DNA of 64,000 nt from Skermania sp. ID1734 (GCF_007489285.1 NZ_VLIY01000016.1:1-64000); one strand, 5' to 3'. Shown: positions 36,290 through 46,151, counted from the stretch's first letter. Program-made: numbers and translations. The notes: generated by a model not told the origin, from the letters alone.

Positions 36290-37111
36290 ATGTCACTCGA
36301 CCAGCCGCTACCCGCCCCACCGGCGGGTGGTCTCGGCTACGAGACGTCGTGGCCGGTGCGTGCGGGCGACGTAGATCCAGACAACCGGCTGCGCCTCGAC
36401 GGCGTGGCCAGGTACCTGCAGGACATCGCCTGGGAAAATCTGCAAGCCACATTCTTCGCCCACACCGACCCGTACTGGATTGTGCGACGCACGGTCATCG
36501 ACGTCATTCGTCCGGTGCGTTTCCCCGACCGGGTGAACCTGCGGCGGTGGTGCTCAGGGATGTCGACGCGCTGGACGAACATGCGCGTGCGGGTGGAGAG
36601 CGAAAGCGGCGGGCTGATCGAGTCCGAGGGATTCTGGATCAACATCAGCGAATCCACCGGGCTGCCCACCCGCATCAGCGACGACGGTCTGACATACCTG
36701 GCCCAGATGACCGGCGAGCACCGACTGCGTTGGCGGCAGTGGCTGAACGACCCGCCGCCGCCCGAGTCCGAAAGCGATCATCAGTTCCATTTGCGGGCCA
36801 CCGACATCGACGCGTTCAACCACGTGAACAACTCCTCCTACTGGCACGCGGTCGAAGATTGCCTCGTCGACAGTCCCAAACTGCTCACCCGCCCGCATCG
36901 AGCTGTGATCGAGCACCACTCCCCGATCCTGGCCCGCGAGCAGGTCATGGTGCGTTCACGCGTCGAGCCGACCGGGCCGCAGGGCGATCCGACGCTGCGG
37001 TTGTGGTTCGTCGTCGGCGGCGACGTGCGCGCGGCCGCGCGGGTGAGCTCACTGGCGACCGAGACGATCAGTGCTTCCGCGCAGCCGCCACCAGCTCGGC
37101 CACCGATGTGA
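36290..37111 (+). CDS. Acyl-ACP thioesterase (double hotdog)
   Basis: 273 aa. First hotdog with LRLDGVARYLQDIAWENL and WIVRRTVIDVIRP; second with RATDIDAFNHVNNSSYWHAVED, which carries the Asn-x-His-Val-Asn-Asn catalytic region of FatA/FatB-type thioesterases. Releases fatty acids from ACP. Its last 44 bp overlap the 3' end of fprB on the other strand. Confidence 0.86.
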   Translation: MSLDQPLPAPPAGGLGYETSWPVRAGDVDPDNRLRLDGVARYLQDIAWENLQATFFAHTDPYWIVRRTVIDVIRPVRFPDRVNLRRWCSGMSTRWTNMRVRVESESGGLIESEGFWINISESTGLPTRISDDGLTYLAQMTGEHRLRWRQWLNDPPPPESESDHQFHLRATDIDAFNHVNNSSYWHAVEDCLVDSPKLLTRPHRAVIEHHSPILAREQVMVRSRVEPTGPQGDPTLRLWFVVGGDVRAAARVSSLATETISASAQPPPARPPM

Positions 37112-38741
37112 ACTTCACCCGCGGACGCCCTGCCGCTTTGCCGCGCTCGCGCTCGATGCGGTCGATTGCCCGCCATCCGTTGCGGTCGACGTGTTCGGGC
37201 TGCCGCTGCTCCACCAGCTTGATCAGCGCCGCACGGTCCTCGGTGGGCGTGGTCAGTTTGCGCGCGGTGAAGTCGTCGAGCAGGTGCTCGACCGTTTCCT
37301 GCGCGTCCGTCTTGTTGGTGCCGATCACGCCGCGCGGACCGCGTTTGATCCAGCCACTCACGTAAACGCCGGCCAGCGGCTCACCGTCGGCTCCGAGCAC
37401 CCGGCCCGCGGCGTTGGGGATCACACCGCGCGCGTCGTCAAAGGGCAGCTCGCCGAGAGCGACACCGCGATAGCCGATCGAACGCAAGACAAGTGAAGCG
37501 TCGATCGTCTCGGTCTCACCGGTCGGTTCCGCGATGAGTCCGGACGGGGTCTCGACGAGCCGGTTGTGCGCGATGCGGACGCCGGTGACGCGATCGGAAC
37601 CGAGAATCTCCGTCGGCGACGTCAAGTACCGGAACACGATTCGCTTGTTGTCCGCGTTGACCGGCTTGCCGGCGTACTCGTGGGCGAGCGCGACTTTGAG
37701 TGTCAGCGACGGTTCCACCTCGGAATCGTCGAGCAACGCCTGACTGGCCGGATCGAGCTCGAGTTCCTTCTCGTCGATGACGACATCGATGCCCGGCAGG
37801 TAGCCGAGCGCCAAGAACTCCGAGGACGAATACGCGGCCTGCACCGGCCCGCGCCGACCGAGGAGCACCACCTCGCGAATGTTGCTCTTACGCAAGGCTT
37901 CCAGCGCGTGATCGGCAATGTCGGTCTTGCCGAGCTCTGCTGGGCCAAGCAGCAGAACGCGGGCCACATCGAGCGCGACGTTGCCGTTTCCGACGATCAC
38001 GGCACGTTCGCCGGTCAGGTCGTAGACGGAATCCGCGTGGTCGGGGTGGCCGTTGTACCAGGCCACGAAGTCGGTCGCCGACGAGCTTCCCGGCAGGTCT
38101 TCGCCCGGGATGCCCAGGTGCCGGTCGGTGGAGGCGCCCACCGCGTAGATGACGGCGTGATGGTGCTGCAGCAGTTCCTCGTGGCTGATGTGGGTGCCGA
38201 CCTCGACGTTCAAGAAGTACGCGAAGGCGTCGCGCTTGAACGCGGTCTCGAACATGCCGGCCACGCCCTTGGTGCCGGGATGGTCCGGCGCCACCCCGGC
38301 GCGCACCAGACCGAAGGGGGTGGGCACACGATCGAACATGTCGACCTCGACATCAGCGCGCTTGAGCAACTCCTCGGCCGCGTAGCAGGCCGCCGGGCCG
38401 GCACCGACAATGGCGACGCGCAGGGTACCGAGTTCCTTGGGCGGGCGAGCCGGCATGGCCATCGGTGCAAGGTCCGCCTCGAGCGGATGACGCTGGAAGT
38501 AGGCGGCATTGATGTCGGCGAAGCGCGCCAAGGAGGCACTCAGCTCGTCTTCGGAGAAGATCGCGTCGACCGGGCAGGCGTCGACGCAGGCGCCGCAGTC
38601 GATGCACGTGTCCGGATCGATGTAGAGCATCTCGGTGTTGGCGAACTCCCGCTGCTCCGGCGTGGGCCGGATGCAGTCGACCGGGCACTCGGCCACGCAA
38701 CTCGCGTCGTTGCAGCACCGCTGGGTGATCACGTATGCCAT
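37068..38741 (-). CDS. fprB: Ferredoxin fused to NADP+ reductase, FprB-type
   Basis: 557 aa from ATG 38741 (MAYVITQRCCND). Residues 1-~90 are a 7Fe/8Fe bacterial ferredoxin (CCNDASCVAECPVDCI, CIDCGACVDACPVDAI). The rest is an adrenodoxin-reductase-like module: VAIVGAGPAACYAAEELL, VPTPFGLVRAGVAPDH, VIVGNGNVALDVARVLL and GWIKRGPRGVIGTNK. Mtb FprB has 575 aa. Transfers electrons between NADPH and ferredoxins for oxygenases or P450s. Confidence 0.92.
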   Translation of the reverse strand: MAYVITQRCCNDASCVAECPVDCIRPTPEQREFANTEMLYIDPDTCIDCGACVDACPVDAIFSEDELSASLARFADINAAYFQRHPLEADLAPMAMPARPPKELGTLRVAIVGAGPAACYAAEELLKRADVEVDMFDRVPTPFGLVRAGVAPDHPGTKGVAGMFETAFKRDAFAYFLNVEVGTHISHEELLQHHHAVIYAVGASTDRHLGIPGEDLPGSSSATDFVAWYNGHPDHADSVYDLTGERAVIVGNGNVALDVARVLLLGPAELGKTDIADHALEALRKSNIREVVLLGRRGPVQAAYSSSEFLALGYLPGIDVVIDEKELELDPASQALLDDSEVEPSLTLKVALAHEYAGKPVNADNKRIVFRYLTSPTEILGSDRVTGVRIAHNRLVETPSGLIAEPTGETETIDASLVLRSIGYRGVALGELPFDDARGVIPNAAGRVLGADGEPLAGVYVSGWIKRGPRGVIGTNKTDAQETVEHLLDDFTARKLTTPTEDRAALIKLVEQRQPEHVDRNGWRAIDRIERERGKAAGRPRVKFTSVAELVAAARKH

Positions 38742-38802
38742 CTTCGTAGTGTGACACCCGTCGCATACCTCGGTGACGAGTGGGCGCATTACGGTTAGCG
38801 CC

Positions 38803-39294
38803 ATGCCGCGCTCGCTCATTCTCATGCGCCACGGGAAGTCCGCGTATCCCCTCGGCGTCATCGACCACGACCGCCCGCTCGCCGCGCGCGGTGAACGCCA
38901 GGCCGCGCTCGCCGGCGAGTGGCTGCGTGCGCATCAGCCGCCGATCGATGCCGTGCTCTGTTCGACTGCCGCACGCACCCGCGAGACGCTCGCCGCGACG
39001 GGCATCGACACGAAAGTCAGCTTCGAACCCAGCATCTACGAGGCCGGCATCGAGCAACTGATCGAGTTGATCCGGCTCACCGACGATTCCGTGCAGACCC
39101 TGCTGGTGGTTGGTCATGCACCTGGAATTCCCTGGACTGCATGGGAACTGGCGGCCAACCGGGACTCACCGCACGCCGATGCGCTGAGCGCGAAATTTCC
39201 GACGTCGGCCATGGCGGTGTTGGCCGTGGACGATTCGTGGAGCGGTCTCGGCACCGGCCTGGCCGAGCTCGTCGACTTCCACATCCCGCGCTAA
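38803..39294 (+). CDS. SixA-like histidine phosphatase
   Basis: 163 aa from ATG 38803. LILMRHGKSAYP gives the catalytic His10 (RHG), then RPLAARGERQAALAGEWL, CSTAARTRET and the second His in VVGHAPG. Length matches SixA (about 160). Removes phosphate from phosphohistidine or small phosphoesters. Divergent from fprB. Confidence 0.88.
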   Translation: MPRSLILMRHGKSAYPLGVIDHDRPLAARGERQAALAGEWLRAHQPPIDAVLCSTAARTRETLAATGIDTKVSFEPSIYEAGIEQLIELIRLTDDSVQTLLVVGHAPGIPWTAWELAANRDSPHADALSAKFPTSAMAVLAVDDSWSGLGTGLAELVDFHIPR

Positions 39295-39298
39295 ATCG

Positions 39299-40594
39299 AT
39301 GAAGCGCGCCTACCTCGTCTGGGGAGTCGGGGTTGCCGCATATGTGATCGCCGTGCTGCAGCGCACCTCGTTCGGAGTGTCCGGATTGGCAGCGGCCGGC
39401 CGCTTTCACGCCAGCCCCGCAACCCTTTCCGGGTTTGTGGTGTTGCAGGTGGTGGTTTACGCGGCAATGCAAATCCCGGCGGGTGTGCTGCTGGATCGGT
39501 TCGGTTCCCGGGCGATGATCGTGGCCGGCGCCGTCACCATGGCGGCCGGGCAACTCGTGCTGGCCGTCGCCGACTCGCTCGGTCCGGCTATCGCCGCGCG
39601 CGTGCTGGTGGGCATCGGCGACGCCTGCACATTCATTTCGGTGCTGCGTCTAGTGCCGCAGTGGTTCGCCCCGCGCCGGGTGCCGCTGCTCTCGCAACTC
39701 ACGGGCATCATCGGACAGTTCGGACAGGTGTTGTCGGCCATCCCGCTGATGGCGGTGCTGCACGGCGCCGGGTGGCAGTCGGCCTACATTTCCGCGGCCG
39801 CGCTGGGAGCATTGTTTGCCGCCCTTGCCGCAGCCGTCGTCCGCGACGCACCACCCGGCCTGGCGGTGGTTGCCGCGCCGGCGCCGCCGCGCGAGGTAGC
39901 CAGGCAGATCCGCGCGGCGTGGGCGCGACCTGGGACCCGCCTGGGCTTCTTCACGCACATGGGGTCCCAGTTCTCGATCACGACGTTCGCGTTGATGTGG
40001 GGCGTGCCCTATTTGGTGTCGGCGCAAGGGCTTTCCGAGGGAGCCGCCGGCGGATTCCTGGCCATCTCGGTCGTCGCGGCTGTGGCCGCCGGGCCGGTGC
40101 TCGGCGTGCTCAGCGCCCGGCACCCGCTGCGGCGGTCCTGGCTGGTGCTGACGATCATGCTGGCCAACGTCGGCGTGTGGACCGCAGTATTGAGCCTGGC
40201 GGGCCCGGCGCCGCGCTGGCTGCTCACGCTGCTGGTCGTGGTGATTTCGGTCGGGGGGCCGGGCTCGATGATCGCGTTCGACTATGCGCGCATGTTCAAC
40301 CCGAGCACCAGCATGGGCACGGCGCAGGGCATGGTCAACATGGGCGGCTTCGTCGCGACACTTGCCGTGATCGAAGCCATGGGTGTGGTGCTCGACCACG
40401 CGGGCGGTTACAGCTTCGGCGCGTTCCGGGCGGCCTGGCTGGTGCAGTATCCGGTGTGGGCGCTTGGCATCATCGGAGTCCTGATAACCCGGCACAAAGC
40501 CCGCAAAGGCCTTGCCGCAGAGGGCATTTACATGACACCGCTGCGCGAGGTGATGGTCCGGCGAAGGACTGTCAGAAGAACTTCCCGCCGATGA
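39299..40594 (+). CDS. MFS transporter, 12 TM
   Basis: 431 aa, four bases after sixA. Motif A variant GVLLDRFGSRAMIVAG after TM2, and alternating hydrophobic segments to residue ~400 with a basic tail (RRRTVRRTSRR). Substrate unknown; general shape like NarK/OFA-type carriers. The last 23 bp overlap the convergent small membrane protein gene. Confidence 0.85.
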   Translation: MKRAYLVWGVGVAAYVIAVLQRTSFGVSGLAAAGRFHASPATLSGFVVLQVVVYAAMQIPAGVLLDRFGSRAMIVAGAVTMAAGQLVLAVADSLGPAIAARVLVGIGDACTFISVLRLVPQWFAPRRVPLLSQLTGIIGQFGQVLSAIPLMAVLHGAGWQSAYISAAALGALFAALAAAVVRDAPPGLAVVAAPAPPREVARQIRAAWARPGTRLGFFTHMGSQFSITTFALMWGVPYLVSAQGLSEGAAGGFLAISVVAAVAAGPVLGVLSARHPLRRSWLVLTIMLANVGVWTAVLSLAGPAPRWLLTLLVVVISVGGPGSMIAFDYARMFNPSTSMGTAQGMVNMGGFVATLAVIEAMGVVLDHAGGYSFGAFRAAWLVQYPVWALGIIGVLITRHKARKGLAAEGIYMTPLREVMVRRRTVRRTSRR

Positions 40595-40772
40595 TCATCG
40601 CGATGACCAGCAGCACCACCAGCGCGATAGCCCAGCCGAAGCCAGCGAGCCACCACACCAATCCGAAGAGCACCACGGCGGGAGAGATCGCGATCGCGGC
40701 GATGACCGGGCTTTCGCGCACTGTCTCGACCGCGGATTTCGCGCGAACCCGATCAAGCTTCTTTCCAGGCAC
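40572..40772 (-). CDS. Small membrane protein
   Basis: 66 aa from GTG 40772. Charged N-terminus (KKLDRVRAKSAVETVRES) followed by two transmembrane helices separated by AGFG, and a KFF end. No domain known to me. 10 bp downstream of nagA, so part of the amino-sugar operon by position. Confidence 0.6.
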   Translation of the reverse strand: MPGKKLDRVRAKSAVETVRESPVIAAIAISPAVVLFGLVWWLAGFGWAIALVVLLVIAMIIGGKFF

Positions 40773-40782
40773 GCCCACCAGC

Positions 40783-41925
40783 CTAGTGGGAATCGTCCGG
40801 TTCGCCCACCCACACGCCGGCGCACAGCACCGCATCGACGTGTAACTCGGGCGTCAGCACCACGAGATCGGCCCGGTTGCCCGGGCGCAGGCTGCCCACG
40901 TTGTCGATGCCGATCGCACGCGCGGGGGTCGACGCGGTCATGCGCGCCGCTGCACACAACGTGTCGTCACTGGGCACCGGACCGACCGCAGCCCGAAAGA
41001 CCCGATCCATCGTTGCGGTGCTGCCGGCGATCGTGGCGGTCGCCGAGAGCCGCGCGATGCCCGCGTCGACCACGACGTCGAGATCGCCCAAGTGGTATGC
41101 GCCGTCGGGCATTCCGGCGGCCGTCATGGCATCGGTGATCAGCGCGACCCGCTCCGGCCCGGCCGTGGACAGCACGTGACGGAAAACCGAGTCGTGCAGG
41201 TGGACCCCGTCGGCGATGAGTTCCACGGTGACGCGGGCGTCTTCGATGAGCGCCAGCGACGGTCCCGGCTCGCGATGATGCAGCGGCCGCATGGCGTTGA
41301 AAACGTGGGTGCCCACGGTGGCACCGGCGTCGATCGCCCTTAGTGTCTGCGCATAGGTCGCGTCCGTATGACCCACGGCCGCAACGATTCCGGAGTTAAC
41401 CAGCGCTTCGATGAACCCGGCAGCGCCCGGCAGTTCCGGCGCCACGGTGACCATGCGGATGGCACCGGATGCGTTGTGCAAGGCCGCTAACTCGGCCGGG
41501 TCGGGGACGCGCAGTTGGGTCCGGTCGTGCGCGCCGCAGCGGGCCGCACTCAACCACGGACCCTCCAGATGGATCCCTGCGATGGTTGTGCGGCCCACCA
41601 GATCGGTTACCGCGCTCACCTGTTCGCGCAGCACCTCCGGGGCAGCGGTCACCAGACTCGCCAACGTGGTGGTGGTGCCATGGCGCAGATGGAAGTCGGC
41701 CGCGGCCCGAATTTCGGCTGGGTTGCGAGAGGTGTAGGCAGCACCGCCGCCGCCGTGGACGTGTATGTCGACGAAGCCCGGGACGATGGTCGCGTCCGGA
41801 AACTCGCGGTCGGCGCGCCGGGGCGGCTGGTCAGGACCGCAGTCGACGATTCGCTCGCCGCTCGTTTCGATCCAGCCCGGTCTGCAGACGCGGTCCGGCA
41901 AGACGACTGTTCCGGCGGTGATCAC
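40783..41925 (-). CDS. nagA: N-acetylglucosamine-6-phosphate deacetylase
   Basis: 380 aa from GTG 41925. Amidohydrolase: GFVDIHVHGGGG (metal His pair), HLEGPWLS, GHTDATYAQ, THVFNAM, and ITDAMTAAGMPDG with the catalytic Asp. Converts GlcNAc-6-P to GlcN-6-P and acetate. Start overlaps the SIS gene stop (GTGA). Confidence 0.93.
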   Translation of the reverse strand: MITAGTVVLPDRVCRPGWIETSGERIVDCGPDQPPRRADREFPDATIVPGFVDIHVHGGGGAAYTSRNPAEIRAAADFHLRHGTTTTLASLVTAAPEVLREQVSAVTDLVGRTTIAGIHLEGPWLSAARCGAHDRTQLRVPDPAELAALHNASGAIRMVTVAPELPGAAGFIEALVNSGIVAAVGHTDATYAQTLRAIDAGATVGTHVFNAMRPLHHREPGPSLALIEDARVTVELIADGVHLHDSVFRHVLSTAGPERVALITDAMTAAGMPDGAYHLGDLDVVVDAGIARLSATATIAGSTATMDRVFRAAVGPVPSDDTLCAAARMTASTPARAIGIDNVGSLRPGNRADLVVLTPELHVDAVLCAGVWVGEPDDSH

Positions 41926-42950
41926 AGCGTTTGCGTGACCTTGCGCAGCCCGCGCGGCTCATCGGGATCCCCACCGCGGGTGACAGCCAACTGCAGAGCA
42001 AGCTGCTGCAGCGGGAGGATCTCGAGCAACGGCGACAACTCGTCCGGCACACCGCTCGGCAAGGCAATCGCGCCCGCCAGGCCGGCGGCTTTCGCACCGA
42101 CGGTTACGACGTCGGCACGCAGCTCGGCCAGCCGCGCAAGCACCGGCGCCATCGCTTGCCCGCCGGGCCCCTCCGGAACCACGGCGATGACCGGAACCTG
42201 GGGATCGATGGTTGCCAACGGCCCGTGCAACAGGTCAGCTCCCGAAAATGCTTGCGCCGAAAGGTACGACGTCTCCATCAGTTTCAATGCCGCCTCCCGC
42301 GCCGTCGGGTACGCGTATCCGCGGCCCGTGGTAATCAGGCGCTGCGCGAAGCGGTAACGCGCGGCGATGAAGTCCACCGCGTCGGAGTGCCTGAGCATCT
42401 CGTCGCCGAGCTCGGGCAGGGCGGAGATCTCGAAATCCGTGTCGCCGTTCAGCAACATGTGCAGCGCAAGCAATTCAGCGGTGTAGGACTTGGTTGCCGC
42501 AACCGCGCGCTCCTCGCCGGCCAGCACATCGACATGGATCTGGGCGGCGTCCGCCAGCGCCGACGCGGGATTGTTGGTGACCGCCACCGTGAGCGCACCC
42601 TGCTGACGGGCCACCTCGACCGTGCGGACCAGATCGGGCGAGCCACCGGATTGGCTGACCGCAATCACCAGCGTGTCGCGCAGGTCCGGAGTCGAGCCGT
42701 ACACGGTCATGGTCGATGGTGACATCAGACCGGCGGGCAAGCCGTGCACGATTTCCACCAGGTACTTCGCATAGAGCGCGGCGTGGTCGCTGGTCCCACG
42801 CGCGACGAAGAGTACGAATCGCGGCGCGTATTCACGGATTCGAGCCGCGGCGGCGGCAATCGGGTCCGCGCCTTCGGTGAGCAGCCGACGCCACACCTTC
42901 GGTTGCTCGGCGATCTCGGCCGCCATCAGGTGTCCGGGTTTGGGGGTCAT
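41922..42950 (-). CDS. SIS-domain sugar-phosphate deaminase/isomerase (NagB-II/GlmS-like)
   Basis: 342 aa from ATG 42950, which makes an ATGA overlap with the kinase stop; ATG 42959 is the alternative. Two SIS domains: FVARGTSDHAALYAKYL with VIAVSQSGGSPD, then TTGRGYAYPTAREAALKLMET, and a C-terminal LPLQQLALQLAVTRGGDPDEPRGL. No glutaminase domain. Expected to convert GlcN-6-P to Fru-6-P and ammonia after NagA. Confidence 0.87.
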   Translation of the reverse strand: MTPKPGHLMAAEIAEQPKVWRRLLTEGADPIAAAAARIREYAPRFVLFVARGTSDHAALYAKYLVEIVHGLPAGLMSPSTMTVYGSTPDLRDTLVIAVSQSGGSPDLVRTVEVARQQGALTVAVTNNPASALADAAQIHVDVLAGEERAVAATKSYTAELLALHMLLNGDTDFEISALPELGDEMLRHSDAVDFIAARYRFAQRLITTGRGYAYPTAREAALKLMETSYLSAQAFSGADLLHGPLATIDPQVPVIAVVPEGPGGQAMAPVLARLAELRADVVTVGAKAAGLAGAIALPSGVPDELSPLLEILPLQQLALQLAVTRGGDPDEPRGLRKVTQTL

Positions 42951-43819
42951 GAGGGGCAACTCATTTCTCGCTGAGCGAGTCGGATCGCACCGTGTACGGG
43001 TTCGACATCCAGCACGCGGACATCATTGCGCGACAGGAATTTTCGGATTTCTTCTTGCAGCATCGGCTGGTGCACGGCGAGCCCACCGGCGAGCACCACC
43101 GGCCCGTCGATACCCAGTTGGCGGCCCACCTCGGCGGTGAGACCGGTCAGCGCCGCCGCGGCAGCGGTCACGATGCGCCTGCCCACTTCGTCGCCGCCGC
43201 GTGCCTGGTCGAACACGACGCTGGCCCGCTGCGCCCAGTAGCGGCGATCGTGCAGTTCGTAGAAGTGGTCGAGCAGCGCGGCCGGATCGGCAAGCCCGCA
43301 GGCGGCGGTGATCGCCCGAGTCAGCGAATCGGCAGCGAGCCCATGATCCACGCGCGAGAGCGCATGTCGCACAGCTTGCTGACCCACCCAATAGGCACTG
43401 CCCTCATCACCGAGCAGGTGCCCCCAGCCGCCCACCCGCACGGTGCGCTCGCCGCGCTTGCCCCAGGCCACCGAGCCGGTGCCGGCGATGAGCGCGATGC
43501 CGTCCTCGGCGCCCGCGGCGGCGAGAATCAGCTGGCTGTCATGGACGACGAGCAACTTTGCGTGCGGGAAGCGCCGCTGCAGAAGGTCGGTGATCTGGCG
43601 GGCGGTCTGCGGCGTTCCCGCAGTCCCGGCACACACGGACTCGATTGCCTCGCACGGCATTTCGGCCAGGACCGCATCGAGTTGCCGACTCGCCTCCGCG
43701 AGGCCGACCGAGGCGACGTTGGCGCTTCCGGCGACCGACTCGTGCACCGTGACCGTTCCGGTGCAACACAAGGCCTTGGTTTTCGAGCCGCCGATGTCGA
43801 GGCCCAGGGCGACCGTCAT
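42947..43819 (-). CDS. BadF/BcrA-type N-acetylglucosamine kinase
   Basis: 290 aa. ASKHA ATPase: LGLDIGGSKTKAL (phosphate 1), ALIAGTGSVAWGK (phosphate 2) and VVLAGGLAVHQ (adenosine). GGWGHLLGDEGSAYWVGQQA is typical of GlcNAc kinases. Phosphorylates the sugar brought in by the neighbouring porter. Overlaps both neighbours by 4 bp. Confidence 0.88.
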   Translation of the reverse strand: MTVALGLDIGGSKTKALCCTGTVTVHESVAGSANVASVGLAEASRQLDAVLAEMPCEAIESVCAGTAGTPQTARQITDLLQRRFPHAKLLVVHDSQLILAAAGAEDGIALIAGTGSVAWGKRGERTVRVGGWGHLLGDEGSAYWVGQQAVRHALSRVDHGLAADSLTRAITAACGLADPAALLDHFYELHDRRYWAQRASVVFDQARGGDEVGRRIVTAAAAALTGLTAEVGRQLGIDGPVVLAGGLAVHQPMLQEEIRKFLSRNDVRVLDVEPVHGAIRLAQREMSCPS

Positions 43820-45225
43820 CGCTGGGTCACCTGAGCGGTTTCGATTGTGTTGGCAGGCCAGCGCCCGCCGTTGTCCCAGTAGTGGCGGATGTCCTCGAGT
43901 TGGCGTCCCTTGGTCTCGGGTGCGAACCGATAGACGAACGCGAAGCCGGCCAGCGCCAGCAGCCCGAACACCGTAAAGGTGCCCGCTCCGCCGAGCGAGT
44001 TCAACATCGTCAGGAACACCGCGGCAACCACCGCATTGGCCACCAGATCCGAGGTCAGCATCGCGCTAGAGCCCATCGAGCGCAGTCGCGCGGGGAAGCT
44101 TTCACCGGCATAAACCCAGACCAGCGCACCAAAGCCGAAGGTGAACCCGACCGTGAACAGCAGTACCCCGAAGAACCCGAAGATGGTGAGCGCGCCGCCG
44201 AAATCACTGCCGGTGACGAAGACGCCGATCAGCACGATGTTGGCGAGAATCATCATGGCGATGCCAGAGAGCAGGATCGGCCGGCGCCCGAGCCGGTCGA
44301 CCAGCAGCAGCGAGACCACCACGGCCACGAGCGCGGCCGCCTGCACCAGTGCCGGCAGGATGAGCAACGCGAAATTGCCGTGAAAGCCCATGGCCTCGAA
44401 CAGTCTTGGGCTGTAGTAGACGATTGCGTTGATGCCGGTGATCTGGATGAAGAAGCCGAGTCCTACGACAAAGATGGTGGCTCGCAGGTACGGCTTGCGC
44501 AGCATCTCCTTGATTGCCCCGCCCTTTTCGGATCTCAGCGCGAGGCCGATCTCGGCGAGTTCGGTGTCGACATCCGCGTCCGGTTCGACCATCCGCAACA
44601 CCCGGCGGGCGTCGGCGGCGCGCCCCTTGAGGAGGTACCAGCGGGCGGTGTCGGGAAGCCGCAACAGCAACAGTGTGGTCAGCACCGCGGGCGCGGCCGC
44701 GAGGCCGAGCATCCAGCGCCAACTGTGTGAGCCGGCCAGAAAGTAGGCGATGACATATCCGATGATGATGCCCACGACCGTCGCCACCTGGTACGCCACC
44801 AGCAGCGAGCCGCGAATGCGGGCGGGTGCCGATTCAGCGACGAATACCGGCACCACGACAACCGACACCCCGATGGTCAGGCCGAGCAGGAACCGGGCAA
44901 CCAGCAGCAGGCCGACCGATGGCGCCAACGCGCCGAGCAGCGCGAACACCGCGTAGGTTGCGGCGACCAGCACCATGGACTTCTTGCGGCCAATCGCGTT
45001 GGCCAGCAATCCGCCCCCGATGGCACCGACGATCTCCCCGATCACCACCGCGGTCGTGATCATTTCCTGCTGGTGGGTGCTGAGCCCGAATTCGTCGGTG
45101 ATGAACAGCAGCGCGCCCGCGATGTTCGACAGGTCGTAGCCGTAGATCACGCCGACGCTGGCGGCAGTGATCCCGACCAACATGCCGAGTCGCGACGATC
45201 CGCGCATCTCGTCGAAAACACTCAT
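43816..45225 (-). CDS. Sugar porter (MFS, SP family)
   Basis: 469 aa from ATG 45225 (MSVFDEM), AGAGGGG upstream. Sugar-porter motifs: GGGLANAIGRKKSM-like GGGLLANAIGRKKS after TM2, AESAPARIRGSL, PDTARWYLLKGR in the central loop, LVDRLGRRP, and the final PETKGRQLEDI. 12 TM segments. With kinase, SIS protein and nagA downstream it forms a one-direction operon for uptake and breakdown of an amino sugar, most simply GlcNAc (inference). Confidence 0.9.
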   Translation of the reverse strand: MSVFDEMRGSSRLGMLVGITAASVGVIYGYDLSNIAGALLFITDEFGLSTHQQEMITTAVVIGEIVGAIGGGLLANAIGRKKSMVLVAATYAVFALLGALAPSVGLLLVARFLLGLTIGVSVVVVPVFVAESAPARIRGSLLVAYQVATVVGIIIGYVIAYFLAGSHSWRWMLGLAAAPAVLTTLLLLRLPDTARWYLLKGRAADARRVLRMVEPDADVDTELAEIGLALRSEKGGAIKEMLRKPYLRATIFVVGLGFFIQITGINAIVYYSPRLFEAMGFHGNFALLILPALVQAAALVAVVVSLLLVDRLGRRPILLSGIAMMILANIVLIGVFVTGSDFGGALTIFGFFGVLLFTVGFTFGFGALVWVYAGESFPARLRSMGSSAMLTSDLVANAVVAAVFLTMLNSLGGAGTFTVFGLLALAGFAFVYRFAPETKGRQLEDIRHYWDNGGRWPANTIETAQVTQR

Positions 45226-45242
45226 CCCGCACCCCTCTTGTT

Positions 45243-45306
45243 CCGTGATCATGAGGAAATCTACGCAAAGGCCAAGTAGAGCTTCACCATTTGCTCATGA
45301 TCACGG
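45243..45306. repeat. 64-bp inverted-repeat element, copy A
   Basis: CCGTGATCATGAG (45243-45255) and its exact complement CTCATGATCACGG (45294-45306), enclosing 38 bp. Copy B (46284-46347) has identical arms, identical length and a partly conserved interior (aggaa-tct near the left arm, atttg near the right). Lies 11 bp beyond the stop of the DUF559 gene. Confidence 0.9.
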
Positions 45307-45317
45307 CTGCCAAGAAC

Positions 45318-46151
45318 CTACGCGATCGCGGCGCGGGCGGCTAAATGAGCCAAAATGCGGGCCAGCAACTGCTGTGGCCGACGGCGAACGTCATCGGCGG
45401 TGATCGGAATGATCAACCAGCCCCGATCCTGCAGCCACGCAACCCGCGCCTTGTCTCGCCGCACCGCTAACGCATTTCCGTGGTGCTCATCCCCGTCGTA
45501 CTCGGCTGCGAGCATGAACGCTGGCCAGGCGAAATCCAAGTAGAACCGGACAACGCCGAAATCGTCGAAAACCGCGAACTGTAGCTCCGGTGTCGGTACC
45601 CCACCGTCGAGTAGCAACAGGCGGGTCTCGGATTCCATCGGCGACTCTGCGCGCCCATCCACGAGAGGGAGCAAGTCCCGCACCACAACTATGCCTCGTC
45701 GGCCGGCTTGGCAGCGGGCTGCCGCAGCCAAATCGGATTCGCTGACTCCGACTCGCACAGCGGCGTCGAGAGTTGCCAGCGCCCGAGGTCTGGTCAATGT
45801 GCGAGCAAACTCAACGGCTGTCCATGCCGGCTCGGTGACGTGGCGCCCGTCCACCACCACTACCGGCGCACCAAGACGCTGATGCACGTGGAGTCCCGGC
45901 AAGCAATGCCTGCAGCGCTGCAACGGATCGATGATATGGATTGCGCTACCGCCTTGAACGTCGAAGCCATGCAACTGCGCCGCGGTGCCCAGGCACGCGA
46001 TGGGCCGAACTCCGAGGACGGGCACCAGCGCGTCGAGCCGCAATACCAGAGATGGCTCCGCAGTCGTATACACGCCATGCCAAATTCGATGCAGCACTCC
46101 GTGTTTCACCATCCGGCGAATGTCGGCCTCGGTGAACTCGGTGCGCAGCAC
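45318..46151 (-). CDS. AbiEi-like/DUF559 (Vsr-fold) protein flanked by inverted-repeat elements
   Basis: 277 aa from GTG 46151; no ATG is available in frame. N-terminal winged helix as in AbiEi antitoxins (FTEADIRRMVKHGVLHRIWHGVYTT). The C-terminal third is a DUF559/Vsr-like nuclease fold: ESETRLLLLDGGVPTPELQF, YLDFAWPAFMLAAEYDGDEHH with the E...D/E-x-D acidic set, then ARVAWLQDRGWLIIPITADDV. Such proteins are common and repetitive in this order; function unproven. Both sides carry the 64-bp repeat, giving a 1.1-kb unit (45243-46347). Confidence 0.75.
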   Translation of the reverse strand: MLRTEFTEADIRRMVKHGVLHRIWHGVYTTAEPSLVLRLDALVPVLGVRPIACLGTAAQLHGFDVQGGSAIHIIDPLQRCRHCLPGLHVHQRLGAPVVVVDGRHVTEPAWTAVEFARTLTRPRALATLDAAVRVGVSESDLAAAARCQAGRRGIVVVRDLLPLVDGRAESPMESETRLLLLDGGVPTPELQFAVFDDFGVVRFYLDFAWPAFMLAAEYDGDEHHGNALAVRRDKARVAWLQDRGWLIIPITADDVRRRPQQLLARILAHLAARAAIA